Notes: generated from the letters alone by a model not told the origin. DNA of 64,000 nucleotides from Reichenbachiella sp. 5M10 (GCF_002742335.1 NZ_MDGR01000007.1:1492501-1556500); one strand, 5' to 3'. Positions 33,701 through 44,821 are shown, numbered from the stretch's first letter. Translations and numbers: made by a program.

Positions 33701-34960
33701 AGTAGCGGTCTTGGATTGCTGTGCAAAGTCCCCAAGCTGCTCTGGATCAGTAGCTCCCTGCAATGGCAGAGTGGGAGCAGGTTCGAAGGGTGGTTTGGCT
33801 GCTTGGATGGCTTCTGCGGATTGTGCCGAATCGCCATCGGGTCTGGGAGTTGGAGACATAAGTGTGTCTCCTTTAACGGTCTCGCCTGTGGGGGCCAAGT
33901 CAGGGATTTTATTCTCACCCAGTGGAGGGCGCTTGACGGGCTTGGACTCACTGGATGCTAGACCCGTAGGGACTTGATCTACCGTCGGGATTTCTTCCTT
34001 GGCTTTGGTTGATTCTTCGTGAAGCTTGGTTTTGACTTGATCAGCTAGACTTGCTGCAGCATCGATTTGTTCGGTAGGTCGCTTTTGGATGTAGGCCTGT
34101 AGTACCCCTTCAGATGTATCAGCATTGGCTTTTTTAGTGTCTGTTTCTTTTTGCCCTTTGTCCTCCTTTTCACTTTCTTCTTGGCTTTCTTCTTGGTTTT
34201 CTTCTTGGCTTTTCGAATCTGGGGCCTGTGGGGTAGGTCGTGCGTCCACAGTGTCGCTGGTGGGAGGTACAGCAGAGGTAGAGGGGGGCACTGGTGTGGT
34301 GCTTGCTGCTGCGGGGTCCTCGCGTACAGCAGCAACCTCTGGTTGGTCAAAATGCTGTATTTCGGCCGCCCATAGAATCTGCGGAAACTGTGCTTTGAGT
34401 GCGCTGACAAATGCACTCGATCCCCAACCGAGCCCGTTGCGCACTACGTTGCTTTCGAAGCGTTTGAATTTCGCCCGAGTCCCTTCTTTCTCACGACGGT
34501 TGAGGCAGGCATTGAGGTAGGTCGTTTTGACGCCTTTGTAGTATTTGATAATCCCTTTTTCGAAGGCTTCTTTGGCTTTTCGTCGGCGGTTGATTTCTTG
34601 GAGTTTGGCAAATCCATCTCCCTGGCTGACTTTTGGTGCTTTTTCGTCTTGGGTGACGGGGGTGGAGGGATGGTCTGCGGCTACTTTGGCTTCTGTTTCT
34701 GTTGTGTTGGAGGAGCCGTCCTTTGGCACCATGCCTGGAGCGGGGGCATGTTTGCGACGATGAAAGTCCTGTATTTCCGAAAGGACCTGATCGTAGGAGT
34801 AGGACAGAGAAGCATCGTTGTGGGCGCGTTCTGCAACGTGTCGAAGGGCTTTGCGCTGATCGTCAGACAAAAATGCTGCATGGATGTACTTTTGCCGGAG
34901 CGATTCGGTTTCGTGCTCGAGCTCTTCTACAGGGTCTACGTATGCAATTTCTGTTCCCAT
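30773..34960 (-). CDS. Polymorphic toxin with AHH nuclease tip, probable eCIS/secreted effector
   Basis: A 1395-aa protein. Residues 1-200 are charged and helical. About 200-470 is a low-complexity Pro/Ala/Glu/Lys linker. Residues 470-620 form a long coiled coil (KLAAEEAKLTEASSTLETQK...). Residues 630-790 are amphipathic Ala/Ile-rich helices like tail-tape-measure proteins. A later part carries transmembrane-like helices (VAILAGLIAGITGVILANIL; AFVILAIELLMALLFGA) and a basic stretch, then the conserved KFRFTLKQRRFKLEGQVN segment. The last 150 residues are a toxin domain with AHH signature (NYNAHHIIPIELIA... SGTHASHPKYSDEVLLEL), a HNH-superfamily nuclease. No signal peptide or DUF4157 motif was seen. 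Overlaps its Imm11-like gene. Confidence 0.8.
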   Translation of the reverse strand: MGTEIAYVDPVEELEHETESLRQKYIHAAFLSDDQRKALRHVAERAHNDASLSYSYDQVLSEIQDFHRRKHAPAPGMVPKDGSSNTTETEAKVAADHPSTPVTQDEKAPKVSQGDGFAKLQEINRRRKAKEAFEKGIIKYYKGVKTTYLNACLNRREKEGTRAKFKRFESNVVRNGLGWGSSAFVSALKAQFPQILWAAEIQHFDQPEVAAVREDPAAASTTPVPPSTSAVPPTSDTVDARPTPQAPDSKSQEENQEESQEESEKEDKGQKETDTKKANADTSEGVLQAYIQKRPTEQIDAAASLADQVKTKLHEESTKAKEEIPTVDQVPTGLASSESKPVKRPPLGENKIPDLAPTGETVKGDTLMSPTPRPDGDSAQSAEAIQAAKPPFEPAPTLPLQGATDPEQLGDFAQQSKTATQKAAQAADHRTQAHTGLDRIAPAPSTKGLEPQAKDVAEVEINPIAIDPIQTKVPEIEDQLNAQASLAMTEKLAAEEAKLTEASSTLETQKTEAKVDFEQKMANEVAQTTAKQKAAQQKAKADTESHQAAWQAENKQLVNEFDTQQAASRAQAQSQIEEQVAQTNQQTAAKMSQAQSEANKAVATAKSEATAKQKKAEEDKSWFDKAADYVSSVWENLKSAISNIFNALVTLVNGIIDAAKTAIAGLIDMATQLIVGFIKTFGEILKAAIKVLFAAFPRIAKKFETLIDAAINLAVQAVQKLADLLKAAIQALLDFVATVIVAYIQAYQAIVNMVLSAIEAIAKVLKAALQGITHLVLSAQQSPSQFWGQLSEELLGQDVTRPLPNEIIPPAVETAPSTNELKDLIASSPVSANDASILHKTSYEAGDFSVEPSPSEVTLDGGLMRDLSLLGDGTHEFGHNDQDIQGLKADALQQDDTTAEVTETTSVDTQSVSPDLVGPFHTPGERATFLIGQMKDGVMKWLGENKVAILAGLIAGITGVILANILTGGAIMAALPLIMQLMSAYFAAELVYQVAKRLGSYLSSAWPGNLVEGAKHLARAFVILAIELLMALLFGAKGAMKAAKGAAKTAKGGRKSAQQAVKAGAKQYIKNQKQAARKLAAVSQGGAQAAIKNGKFVMKGVKKSTLKGAKSIDDLTQKLMKQLRFKKFRFTLKQRRFKLEGQVNPWVLLASGEVKEVNIKKGDRIGDHGTFKTKPEYAQRQKGRKRQRTDSEEVEGYLIGKRDNPTPSAYVQSLQADDMTDAARKVEYNNIEADGRNHIVGRDAFDYEKAVKELGLAPANAIKNRSKLAANLGMPPGTNYNAHHIIPIELIAKSKALRIAINNGFDFNSKLNGKWLKRYSSSVKRNKAGDMIADTSGTHASHPKYSDEVLLELDNIDISASPEKIKEEIIEVIKYFDEMIENNNSTRLNELFQNS

Positions 34961-35061
34961 GGACGGAGAATTAGGTTGGGTTAGGGGCTAAAATAAGGAT
35001 AGAATTCTTCTTATGATCCGTTTTGAGGTGATTATGCAATGAGAAATCGTAGCGTCCGATG

Positions 35062-35092
35062 GCTCTCTCTATGCCTAGGGCGTAGGGAGAGC
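35062..35092 (-). terminator. Terminator-like hairpin after the 2523-aa T9SS gene
   Basis: Arms GCTCTCTCTATGCC and GGCGTAGGGAGAGC pair with two G-T wobbles around a TAG loop. It lies 71 nt after the stop of the minus-strand giant gene and between it and the toxin gene. A T-run is not obvious. Confidence 0.55.
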
Positions 35093-35162
35093 TGTCGGGT
35101 GTAGGGCTTGTAGAGCCAAAAGTAGAGGGCTTGTGGTGCATACAGCGGCTAGGACTTGGGTT

Positions 35163-38100
35163 TTATTGCTTGATGAAACGTTCGAAAAACTGCCCGTCAC
35201 TATTTTGGATTTGGAGGATGTATGTCCCCGTATTCAAACCGGAGACGTCCATCATCAGTGTGCCATTGACGGAGTTGGTGTTGCCTTGGAGTATTTCTTG
35301 GCCGAGCAAGCTATAGATGACCCATTGCGAGGGAGGGAGCGGTTGTCCCTGTTTGCTGACCATGAGATGGTTTTGTGCCGGGACGGGGTACACTTGATAG
35401 CGCATGTTTTGCTCGTCCACCGATGTGATGAGGGGTGTTGCTTGGAGCGACTCATTGATGTCCAGTTGTACGGCTTGGAATACCTCCGGGCGAACTGGAG
35501 CATTGGGGTTGTCACGTGTGGTGTTGGTTTTCTCTACCCAAGCGATAAGGGCAAATCGATTGGGGTCAGCTTCTATAGGTACTTGCCATTCTACCTGAGC
35601 ACTGAGGGTTTCACCCAGCTGTACGTCCCAGTCGGCCCATTTGGCATCTGCACCGTATTTGGGCAGAAACTTGACGAGTACGTTGTGATGCTGGCTACCG
35701 TCAGTGGCGGTGACATTTTTTTCGACTACAGCGATGTTTAGCGTGAGCAAGAGGTCCATACTGGCGGTATCCAAGGGGAGGTAGGGAGCGCTGGTACGTA
35801 CGGCAGATGCGGTCACTTGGAGAGGCTCTCCTGGGACATAGTCTTCGTAGCTGAGAAATACATCAAATGCCGGAGAGAGTAGGGTCTCGGCGTTGTATTG
35901 TTGGTCTCCCCATGTACGAAAATCTTTATTCTCACCACCCTGACCATTGACTAGTGTAGTGCCGGTAGGGTAGGTCCCTCTGATGGAGTGGTCGCTGGCA
36001 GTGTTTTCACTGAAGTGATACCCATAGTAGAGTTCGTCTGGTTCTAGATCCATGCCGTGATACTGTATGTAGATGACGTCAGGATCCTGGGATCGATTGA
36101 TGTCTTGGACATAGTCGTCGACGAGTTGTCGCTGGTCGAGTAGGTCAGAGGGGGCATTGAGGTTGGTGACGTGCTCGATGAGGTTTTTGCGGCTTTTGTT
36201 GTCGATGGTGATGTTGTCAAAGGCCACTCCGCCGTTGGAGCGGTTGTCCCCTAGATCCAAACTCGCGTAGGCAACTCTGAATTGTACTTGGTCACTGCCG
36301 TGGGTGCTCATGGATCGCAGGACATCAGACAGACCATAGGAGACAGTCTTCCATAGGCTTTCCTCTTCATCGCTGGTACCACTCCAGCCTACTATCCCGC
36401 CTCCAGGGCTTGCAGAGATGCTTTCGCTGTTGTACCAGTTGATGCCAACATTCGCTACTCCCAGCTGGACCCAGTCACTGTCTTGATCTGGTGTGTCCGC
36501 TTTGACTTTGTATTGGACTACTGCACCTTCGAGTGAAGGGCTGTCGTGGTAGAGTTGCATGGTCAATTTGGGTGCGGTGAATAGACTCAGGTCTATGCAG
36601 GGACTGGTGACCCAGCTTTTTTCGTTGTTGCCGGCGGTGTGCCAGGTGGAGGGCACGCCTTCCCACTCTTCCAGTGTCCAGCTGCTGTTGCGCTGGACAT
36701 CCTCTAGCGAGGTGTTGGGGTTGTCAGAGGTAGCGATCCATCCGTCCTTGCCAGATTCAAAATCAGTGTGGTAGGTAGCATTCGTGATTGTGGCTTGTTC
36801 GAATAGGCTGACCTGCCGGGTGACCGAATCTGCGCATTGCATAGGAGTAGAGACAGTCAGCATTACGTTTTGAACTCCAGTATGGTTTGGGGTGAGTTGA
36901 ATGCCTGTGTCGGGTAGGTCGTTGTCTTGATAGACGATGTGCGTGTCGTCATTGACGATGTGCCAGTCCCATAGGGATATGGTGTCTCGGTTGACGATGC
37001 CTTCGGTGGATAAGTCGTGGACAAAGAGACCGCCTTCGCAATTGAATGCGTATTCGAAATCAGCCTTTGGGTTGGCTCCCACGGCAACATTGACTGTGGA
37101 TAGTGGGCTGAGACAGTGCGTTTCATCTTCTTTGAGCCTGACAGTCAGTGCATTGTCGGATACTTGGTCGTTTTTGATGCCGGAAGCATAGGACCAGGTT
37201 TCTTCGGACAAGTTGCCTTTGGTATCTAGCCAGAGTAGGCTGTATCCGGGAGTCTCGCTGATTTCAAGATTGGGCAGGAGTCCGTCCTGTCCTTCTCCGA
37301 CGCAATAGATCAAGTTGGTATCGGCTAGTGCATCGGGTACTCCCGGGAGATTGTTTGTGTCGTTTTTGTTGGTGACCTTGATGTCCACGGTAGATTGTGC
37401 ACTGATGCAACCGTCTGTGGTTACTTTTTCTACAATAAACTGGGTGGTCTCCAAATCAAGGTTTGAAACACCCACATCAAAGGTCCATCCGGTACCCAGT
37501 GCTTTGCCATTCTTGTCGTACCAGAGTAGGTTGCTATGGGCGACCGAATCGATTTCTACCGCTGGGAATCTTTCTCCACCATAGCCTTCACAATAGACCA
37601 ATGTCTTCGCTTCTAGAGGAGCCGGGATGCTCGGGTAGACATTTGCAGTGGTCGCATTGTCGGTGATTTGGATGTTCATCACTGAGCGGGCACTGATGCA
37701 GCCGTTGGTTTTGACTTTTTCTACGGCATAAGTTGTGGTCTGTAGGTTTAGGTTCGAAACTCCCACGTCAAACGTCCAACCTGTACCTAGAAAATTGCCG
37801 ATTCTATCGTACCAGTTGAGTACGACATTGTCTTCTGTAGGCGTCACTATGACTGCAGGGAGATTTTGACCTCCATAGCCCTCGCAGTAGACCATGGTGG
37901 TGTCCGCCAGCGCTTCGAATGCTTCAGGGTAGACGTTGGCAACTGAGGCATCATCGGTGATCTGGACATTGATGGAAGATTGGGGGCTGATGCAACCATC
38001 GGTTGTGATTTTTTCGACTTTGAATTCGGTGATTGCTTGCGTCAGGTTGGAAACACCTACATCAAAGGTCCAACCTGACCCCAAGGGGTTGCCTAAGCTG

Positions 38101-41100
38101 TCGTACCATTGCAAGACGACATTGTCTACTACAGGAGTGATCTCTACGGCTGGGAGAGCATCTACTCCATAGCCCTTGCAGTAGGCCAATGTCCTGTCTC
38201 CAAGAGCCGCAGGGACTTGAGGGTAGACGGTATCGTCAGTCGTGTCGTCCGAGATCTGGACCACTATATCGGATTGGGCACTGATACAGCCACCCGTCAC
38301 GACGCGCTCTACTTTGAAGGTCGTGCTTTGTACTATGACGTTGGACACGTCTACGTCAAAGGACCAGCCTGTCCCAAGGAAATTTCCTGCGTCATCGTAC
38401 CAGTGCAGTACACTGTCTGCTGCTACGGCGGTGATTTCTACGTCGGGCAGAGTTTCTCCTCCATAACCTCTACAATAGGCGAGGGTGGCATCTGCGAGCG
38501 CTGTAGGGACCTGTGGGTAGACGGTATCGTCAGTCGTGTCATCCGAGATCTGGACGACTACATCGGATTGGGCACTGATACAGCCACCCGTCACGACACG
38601 CTCTACCTTGAAGGTCGTGCTTTGCACTACGGCGTTGGATACGTCTACGTCAAAGGACCAGCCTGTCCCAAGGAAATTCCCTGCGTCATCGTACCAGTGC
38701 AGTACACTGTCCGCCGCTAGAGGGGTGATGTCTACTTCGGGCAGGATTTCTCCACCATAGCCTCTACAATAGGCGAGAGTAGTATCTCCTAGGGCAGAGG
38801 GGACCAAAGGCGAAACAGAGCTGTCAGTGATGTCATCTGAGATATTAACGTTCACTTGTGACGCATCACTGAAACAACCCTTTTCTGTTTTTTTGATCAC
38901 ATGAAAGACATAAGGGGCGGTAGTCGTGGTGTGGTTGGGAACTCCCACGTCAAATGTCCATCCCGTCCCAAGAAACACATCTTCGTCGTTGTACCAGCGC
39001 AATTCAATCGTGTCTACTGCTGGTGTGATTTCTACTGGCTTCAATTCGTCTCCACCATAGCCTCTGCAGTAGGTGAAAGACATCTCATCAAAGGCTTCCA
39101 CCTTTGGCAATGCTTTGATGTTGTAGGTTTTGGTGCTCAAGCATTCTCCAAATGGTTCTCTAAACTCGGCAGTCAAGGTGTAGCCTGTTTCGTTGGCTAC
39201 TAGTGAGTTGGCTGTAGTGATTTTTCCATTGAGGTCGTCTGTTGTCAGTTCCCTGAAAATCAACGTGGGTTCTTCCAACCAGCTCTGCGTTAAGTTGTCG
39301 TTGTTGGTGATGTAAAAAGTAGCGGTTCCTCTTTCTTCTACGCCGAGTATGAGATTGTCCCCATAGCAATATGAGGTAGTGTCAGTTTCCGCATCGGAGA
39401 GCGTCTCTGTTTGTCCATTGGAGAAGGTCTGTACGGTGGGTTCTACAGGTTGAGACACGTAGATGTATTGGTAGGTGGTTTTGGCGGTAGTGGTTTCTGG
39501 GGTGATATATTGTATGACGATGGGGATGGTTGTACCTGCGAGCGTCTCAGGTATGGCTGAGGGAGAGATCATGTATTTGCCCGCGGATGTATAGATCAAA
39601 CCCGAGATGGAGCTTGTAATGCTACTCACCTCTACCCCGGTAACTTCACCAGGGATCCAAGTCAGTTGTGCGTCATCCATATCTTGTAGGCATACCGAAC
39701 TATTGTTGAGGGCTGTACTGGAGAGTTGGCTGCCTGTCTCTGGGTCAAAATTGACGATAGTTATCACCGGATCTTGATAGTAAGGGTGGTATGAGGAGGT
39801 GGTACAGACCGGGTCAATGGTGACGCGAAAGTCGGTGATCCCTTGCTCAAACGACTTGAAGGGATTCCAGTGTGCGGTTTTTTCATCCCTATTGTAAGTA
39901 AGTGCACTATCTACGGGTGCAATTACTGATCCAGAGATAGTACCACTCAGTGGGGTGTCGTTGTTCAAGTCGAATATACTGGCATAGGCTTGGATGGTGA
40001 CATCTTGGTCATCCCATTCAGAGCTTGATGTCCCTGGGGGGATCATGTAGCGTATGGATCTGCCGTATGAAACATTATGAGTTACTTTGGGGGAGACGTT
40101 ACCATCAGTACCGGTCGTCACTTTGAAATAGACGCTATACGGATGTGGTAAACTCGGCTGAAAATGCAGCTCAGTGGGGCTGGATACGGTAGTCGGACAA
40201 GGGCCTGGACCTGATGTCGCAAAGAAGATCGTTCGTCCCTGATCATAATAGTCCGCATAGTCGACAAATATAGTATTTCCGCTGAAGGAGCCGACCAGAG
40301 AAATGACGTTGTTGTCATCGATCTTCCAAAGTTGGTCGTAGGAGTCATAAAATCTAAAATCTTCACTACAGACCGACTCATAGTCGGTCAGTGTTACAAC
40401 AGCACTAGTGGGTGTTCCTCCGTTCATATATCCGTCTGTACTCGGGGATAGGGTGAATTCAGCGATGGTTCTTGATGCTGTGGTCCAGCCTGGGAAATCG
40501 TCGTGGTTGCTGAGTGTCGCTGTGATGGATTGATCCCCGGTGACGCTACCTCCTATGTAGACGAGTTTTAGCCCCGAGAGCGTGAGGAGATCAGCATAGT
40601 TGTCGGTGGTGATGTCATCGGGATCAAAACCAATGATCAATTGATTGTCTTGGCGTACGCCATCCGTGTAGACGTAGCTCAACTGGATTTGGGATAGGTC
40701 AATGTCTTTGTCTGTCGCATGGACGGATAGCGTGACCCCCGTAGTGTCAAATGCAAATGCGCTAGGAGCACTGATGGTCATGGATATGAGATCGTTTGGC
40801 GCTCCCGAATCAGGGTCCATGAATTGTCCTGGTTCTCCTTCAAACCACAAGATGTCACCTAGGTCTATGGCTGTCGCTGGGCACTGTGTGCCGAGGTCTC
40901 CCAGGTCTGTGATGGTGACGGCCATCTGGGTAGTGAAGGAAAATTCACCATCCACGGCCGGGTTATTGGCACTTTCGTCTGCTGCGATTCCACTCATGGC
41001 TACTCGATAGGTCGTAGAGTAGTTTGGCGTCAGTACGCCCGCAAGATCAATTGTAGCTACTTTGTCCGAGTAATTCACCTTGTTGTTTGGAACCAAGATG

Positions 41101-42734
41101 GCTGCTGATTCGGTCCCACTAGGCAGTGAGGTCGTGTAGATGGAGACATTGCTCGTCCCGCCATTCCCGTCTTTGATGTCTTGGGTATAGGTGACGGTGA
41201 GCTCGTCAAAATCAGGAGTGACATTCGTCCCTGCAGGGCTTGTGTCAACGGAAGTATCTATGGTCGGCGCTACGGCATCCGCAGTAGTGAAAGTAAACGA
41301 CTCCCCAGTCGCTGCGGGGTTTTGGGCCGTTTCGTCTGCCCAGATGTCATTCATGACGACTCGATAGGTGGTGCCGTACTGTGGGGTGAGGGCCAGGGTT
41401 ACTTCTGAGGAGTTGTTCGTGAAGTTTACGGCGACACTGGTGCCACTGTCTTCTGTGCCCCCCACTGTGGTGTATATCGTAGCGTTGTGGCTGCCCCCAT
41501 TGCCATCGATGACGTCTTTGGTGTAGGTGACTGTGATCGAGGAGAAGTCAGGTGTCACACCTGTCCCTGTAGGATTTGTCGTGTCGATCGTAGGTGGTTC
41601 GGCTGTGGTGGTGAAGGAAAATTCACTTGTGGAAGCAGGGTTTCGGGCCGTTTCGTCTGCCCAGATGTCATTCATGACGACTCGGTACGTGGTGTTGTAA
41701 TCTGGAGTGAGGAGGCTAGCCAAATCGATGAGTACATTGTTGGTACCGAAGGTCGTGCTGCTCTGTGGGATTTCGATTGGGGTAGAGTTGCCATTGACAT
41801 AAATGGAGACATTGCCGTCCACCGTACCATTCCCATCTTTGATGTCTTTGGTGTAGTTGACCGTGATGGTGCTGAAATCAATCGAAGGTTTTTGGTCCGT
41901 GGCGTTGGTGGGAGCTTCAGGAGTAGTGCTGGAGATAGCGGGTGGTTCGTTTGTCGTGGTGAAGGTGAACGATTCGCCAGTCGCCGCGGGGTTTTGGGCA
42001 TCTTCGTCTGCCCAGATGTCATTCATGACGACACGGTAGCGCGTGTTGTATGCGGGAGTGAGGGTCGGGGGGAGTGTGATTGTGGCGACAGAGGAAGAAA
42101 ATGCTACAGAGGCACTGGTGCCCATATCTTCGTCTCCATCAGGTAGGGTAGTGGTGTAGATGGTTGCATTGTTGGTTGCTCCGTTCCCATCTTTGACGTC
42201 TTGGGAGTAGTTGACCGTGATGGTGCTGAAACCAATCGAAGGCTTTTGATCGGTGGCGTTGGCAGGATCCGATGGGGTCGTGGTGGATATAGAAGGAGGA
42301 GTGGCCGCTGCGGTGGTGAAGGAATAGGTGAGGTCGTTTGAATCCGTCCCCCCACGCTCTGTTACTCCAGTCAAGTTTATGGTATAGGTTTGATTATAAT
42401 TGAAATTGAAGCTTGCAATAAAATCTATGAAAAAGGATTCTCTATTTCCAGGGGCGTAACCACTTATGCTGTAGTTTTCGTTACCAATTGTTTGAGAATT
42501 GTTTTCATTGTCTAGATAAGTAATTGTAATTTGATTTGAAGCCTCATTACTTGAAATAACTTCTTCAATGTCAATATTAAAGACTATTTCGATCTGATTT
42601 TGGTATGGGGTTACATCAATTGAGTTATTGTGAGGCGTACTACTATTATCAATAATACTAGGCACTGTTGCAAACACTACGTTTGAGGATGTCAATATTA
42701 GAGATACTATAAGAAAGTTAACATGTAGTTTCAT
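35163..42734 (-). CDS. Giant T9SS surface protein with Big_5-type repeats (gene B1)
   Basis: Start set at 42734 ([20 protein letters not shown]), giving a clean signal peptide and about 2523 aa. Residues 20-145 are an Ig-like domain unique to this copy. Four Big_5/SbsA-like Ig domains follow (to about 610), each with [22 protein letters not shown] motifs. A cadherin/dystroglycan-like region comes next. Seven repeats of about 100 aa (YCRGYGGE...[17 protein letters not shown]...) lie near residues 1210-1890. A jelly-roll region (about 1970-2160) precedes Omp28-like sequence. The C-terminus ([16 protein letters not shown]... [11 protein letters not shown]) is a type A T9SS sorting domain. It follows FISUMP gene A1 by 60 bp; three truncated copies of its 5' end lie upstream. 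Confidence 0.85.
37080..39110 (-). repeat. Seven internal ~300-bp repeats within the giant gene B1
   Basis: The repeats begin with YC(R/K/E)GYGG or YCVGEG and end in (I/V)SDD or ITD(D/N), each about 100 codons. Two neighbouring units (about 38221-38470 and 38521-38770) are almost identical in DNA, differing only in scattered bases. Such units are liable to expansion and contraction by recombination. Each contains one Cys pair (YC... GGC). Confidence 0.75.
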
Positions 42735-42793
42735 ACAACTCAATTTTTGAAAGAAAATAGGCAGGGTTTAACCTGCCATTTATTAATGATGTA

Positions 42794-43834
42794 TTACTTT
42801 TTAATGAGTCTAACACTTAGTGAAAATGAATTATCAACTGATAGTATTCTAGCATTAGATAAGTGTCCAAATGATAAGAAATAGTATTCGTCCTCGTCCG
42901 GTGTATCAGACCAAAAAAGACCATGTTCAGTAATCCCATCGTGATCTGAGTACTCAATATATCCGCCATATTGACCTTCGAACCCACTACTACCACCTTT
43001 TATTAATTTGGTTTCTGAGTTATCTCCGACTTCTGTGAGAAGTGCTTCGAAATCTTCCTTCGAAGGCACGTGCCATCCTTCTGGGGCGAAATCATCGGTA
43101 GTAGCCATTGCCCAAGTGTATAGTTTGCCGTATTCCTCACAGTTGGCTGCATCGTCATCGTAGCATAGCGATCCGGTGTAGTCGTAGTTGAAGTTTTCCG
43201 CGAGCCAGGTCTGTGTGCCGATGGTGACGATTTGGTATCTCTGTCCGTCTCGGGTATCGAATAGGGATGTCAAGTCGTCTGCGCTCACTGTGGTCTCTGT
43301 GGTACAGAAGTCTGCATCGGTGAGTACGAGGGTGGCGTCTTCGGACTGATCCGCAGTGATCGTCGTGCTCTCGTCTGTGAACTGTCCCTCTTGTGTGCTG
43401 CCTCCTGCATAGGTGATCATATAGGTGTAGGGAGCTGTACCCTCTGCTACGGTGAGTGTGATCTCCCCGTCCGAAGCTACTGCAGTAGCGGTGAGTGCAC
43501 AGGCGGCTAGCTCAGCGGTCGCGCTGCAGTCTGTCTCGTCGGTGACGGTGATGGATTGTGCCTCTGCGGTCTCTGTGAGAGCGATGGTGACGGGTGATTG
43601 GCTGGTCTCTCCGTCCTGAGTCGCCCCTCCCTGGTAGGTGACGGTGTAGGCATAGGGAGCTGATCCCTCAGTGATGGTCAGTTGGATCTCATTGGCTGCT
43701 GTACGTACTGCGCTGGCTGAGAAGTCGTCACACGAAGGGACTACATCGTCTCCATCGCTATCGTCATCACCGCCACAGGCGACCATGAGAGTAGCCATGA
43801 TAGCGAGCAGCAGGAGTTGAGAGGTCTTTGTCAT
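42794..43834 (-). CDS. FISUMP-domain lipoprotein A1
   Basis: Start chosen at 43834 ([20 protein letters not shown]), which gives an immediate lipoprotein signal; an upstream MRLTQNFYEL start is also possible. The Cys is followed by acidic [10 protein letters not shown], a surface-export signal. Two SprB-like repeats of about 80 aa follow ([42 protein letters not shown]). Then comes the FISUMP domain ([27 protein letters not shown]... [20 protein letters not shown]). The last 100 residues (GGSSGFEGQYGGYIEYSDHD...) differ from the other three copies. It pairs with the full-length giant gene B1 downstream. Confidence 0.85.
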   Translation of the reverse strand: MTKTSQLLLLAIMATLMVACGGDDDSDGDDVVPSCDDFSASAVRTAANEIQLTITEGSAPYAYTVTYQGGATQDGETSQSPVTIALTETAEAQSITVTDETDCSATAELAACALTATAVASDGEITLTVAEGTAPYTYMITYAGGSTQEGQFTDESTTITADQSEDATLVLTDADFCTTETTVSADDLTSLFDTRDGQRYQIVTIGTQTWLAENFNYDYTGSLCYDDDAANCEEYGKLYTWAMATTDDFAPEGWHVPSKEDFEALLTEVGDNSETKLIKGGSSGFEGQYGGYIEYSDHDGITEHGLFWSDTPDEDEYYFLSFGHLSNARILSVDNSFSLSVRLIKK

Positions 43835-43864
43835 GAGTTCATAAAAATTTTGAGTAAGGCGCAT

Positions 43865-44233
43865 AATCCTAGTGTTTATTGTGGTTGTAAATGATAAAAT
43901 GTGTGATACGAAAAGAATGGAGTTGTCTGCTGGTTGGTTTATTGGCTGGTTTATGGGTTGATTTTACAAGTAAGCAATTTGTGTTCGCTCTTATACACCG
44001 TGAAAGTAATTTATTCAAGTATAAATATTGATATTCTAAGCAAAAATATTGCGAATGGCAGAGATAAATTGTTGGGAGCAGGGCGGAGACAGGGAGATCA
44101 CTTCATTATTCAAGGTTCATAGTTCGACATGGGTTGTTGTTTTTCATGCCCCTCTACTGATGGGGATTGGAGGTGATATTGGTATAATGAATACCGAATG
44201 TTCAATGTCGAATGTTGATTTGCTGTGAGGTAT
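43865..44233. other. Intergenic region of the A/B array with interspersed repeats
   Basis: It contains the upstream region shared by all A genes (CATAATCCTAGTGTTTATTG and AAAGTAATTTATTCAAGTAT) and the GATCACTTCATTATTCAAG repeat at 44096-44145, followed by an ATACCGAATGTTCAATGTCG copy at 44191-44210. The conserved leader probably holds the promoter for gene A1. No gene is seen. Confidence 0.55.
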
Positions 44234-44782
44234 TTATCTCCTTACTCCTGCTTTTGAACGCATTGCAAATGCCCAGACGTCATTCATGACGACACGGTAG
44301 CGCGTGTTGTATGCGGGAGTGAGGGTCGGGGGGAGTGTGATTGTGGCGACAGAGGAAGAAAATGCTACAGAGGCACTGGTGCCCATATCTTCGTCTCCAT
44401 CAGGTAGGGTAGTGGTGTAGGTGGTCGCTGCGGTGGTGAAGGTATACTCTAATTGTGCTATTAATTTCAAATGAAATAGTGTAATCGTGATTGTATTCAA
44501 GGTTTATGGCTAGGTCGAAAAATGCATATTTGTCCCTGCCCCATTTTTATAACCGGATGCTGATATAGCAGAAGTGATTTCTGAATCAGTACTACTGGCT
44601 CCATTATGTAGTTTTACTACTGAAAGACTTGTAGGTGTCGTGACACCTGTTAACCCAACTCGTATTGTCGAAAGATAAGGAGAGGGAGAAGACGTGTTAT
44701 TGCCATTACTAGAATCGAAACTGGGCTGAGCATTGCCAATTAACGAATAAAATACTGCAATTAGTAGGAATGCTTTTTTCAT
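44234..44782 (-). pseudogene. Truncated and frameshifted gene B2 (5' end of a giant-gene allele)
   Basis: Signal peptide and variable domain start at 44782 (MKKAFLLIAVFYSLIGNAQP). The frame stops after GAGTNMHFST at 44510. The continuation is visible in a second frame ([19 protein letters not shown]) and then a third ([12 protein letters not shown]), so there are at least two frameshifts. From TFTTAAT onwards the DNA equals the giant gene B1, with an internal deletion, and ends in the foreign tail [12 protein letters not shown]. It is one of three stored 5' alleles of gene B. Confidence 0.75.
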
Positions 44783-44821
44783 AATTCTGTATTTCTCACT
44801 CTCCTTAAATTCGGTAACTGA

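Noticed and set aside
38109-38720. 203-codon plus-strand frame in the repeats of giant gene B1
   Set aside because: Repetitive antisense of the ~100-aa repeats; the coding strand has a coherent signal peptide to sorting-domain protein.
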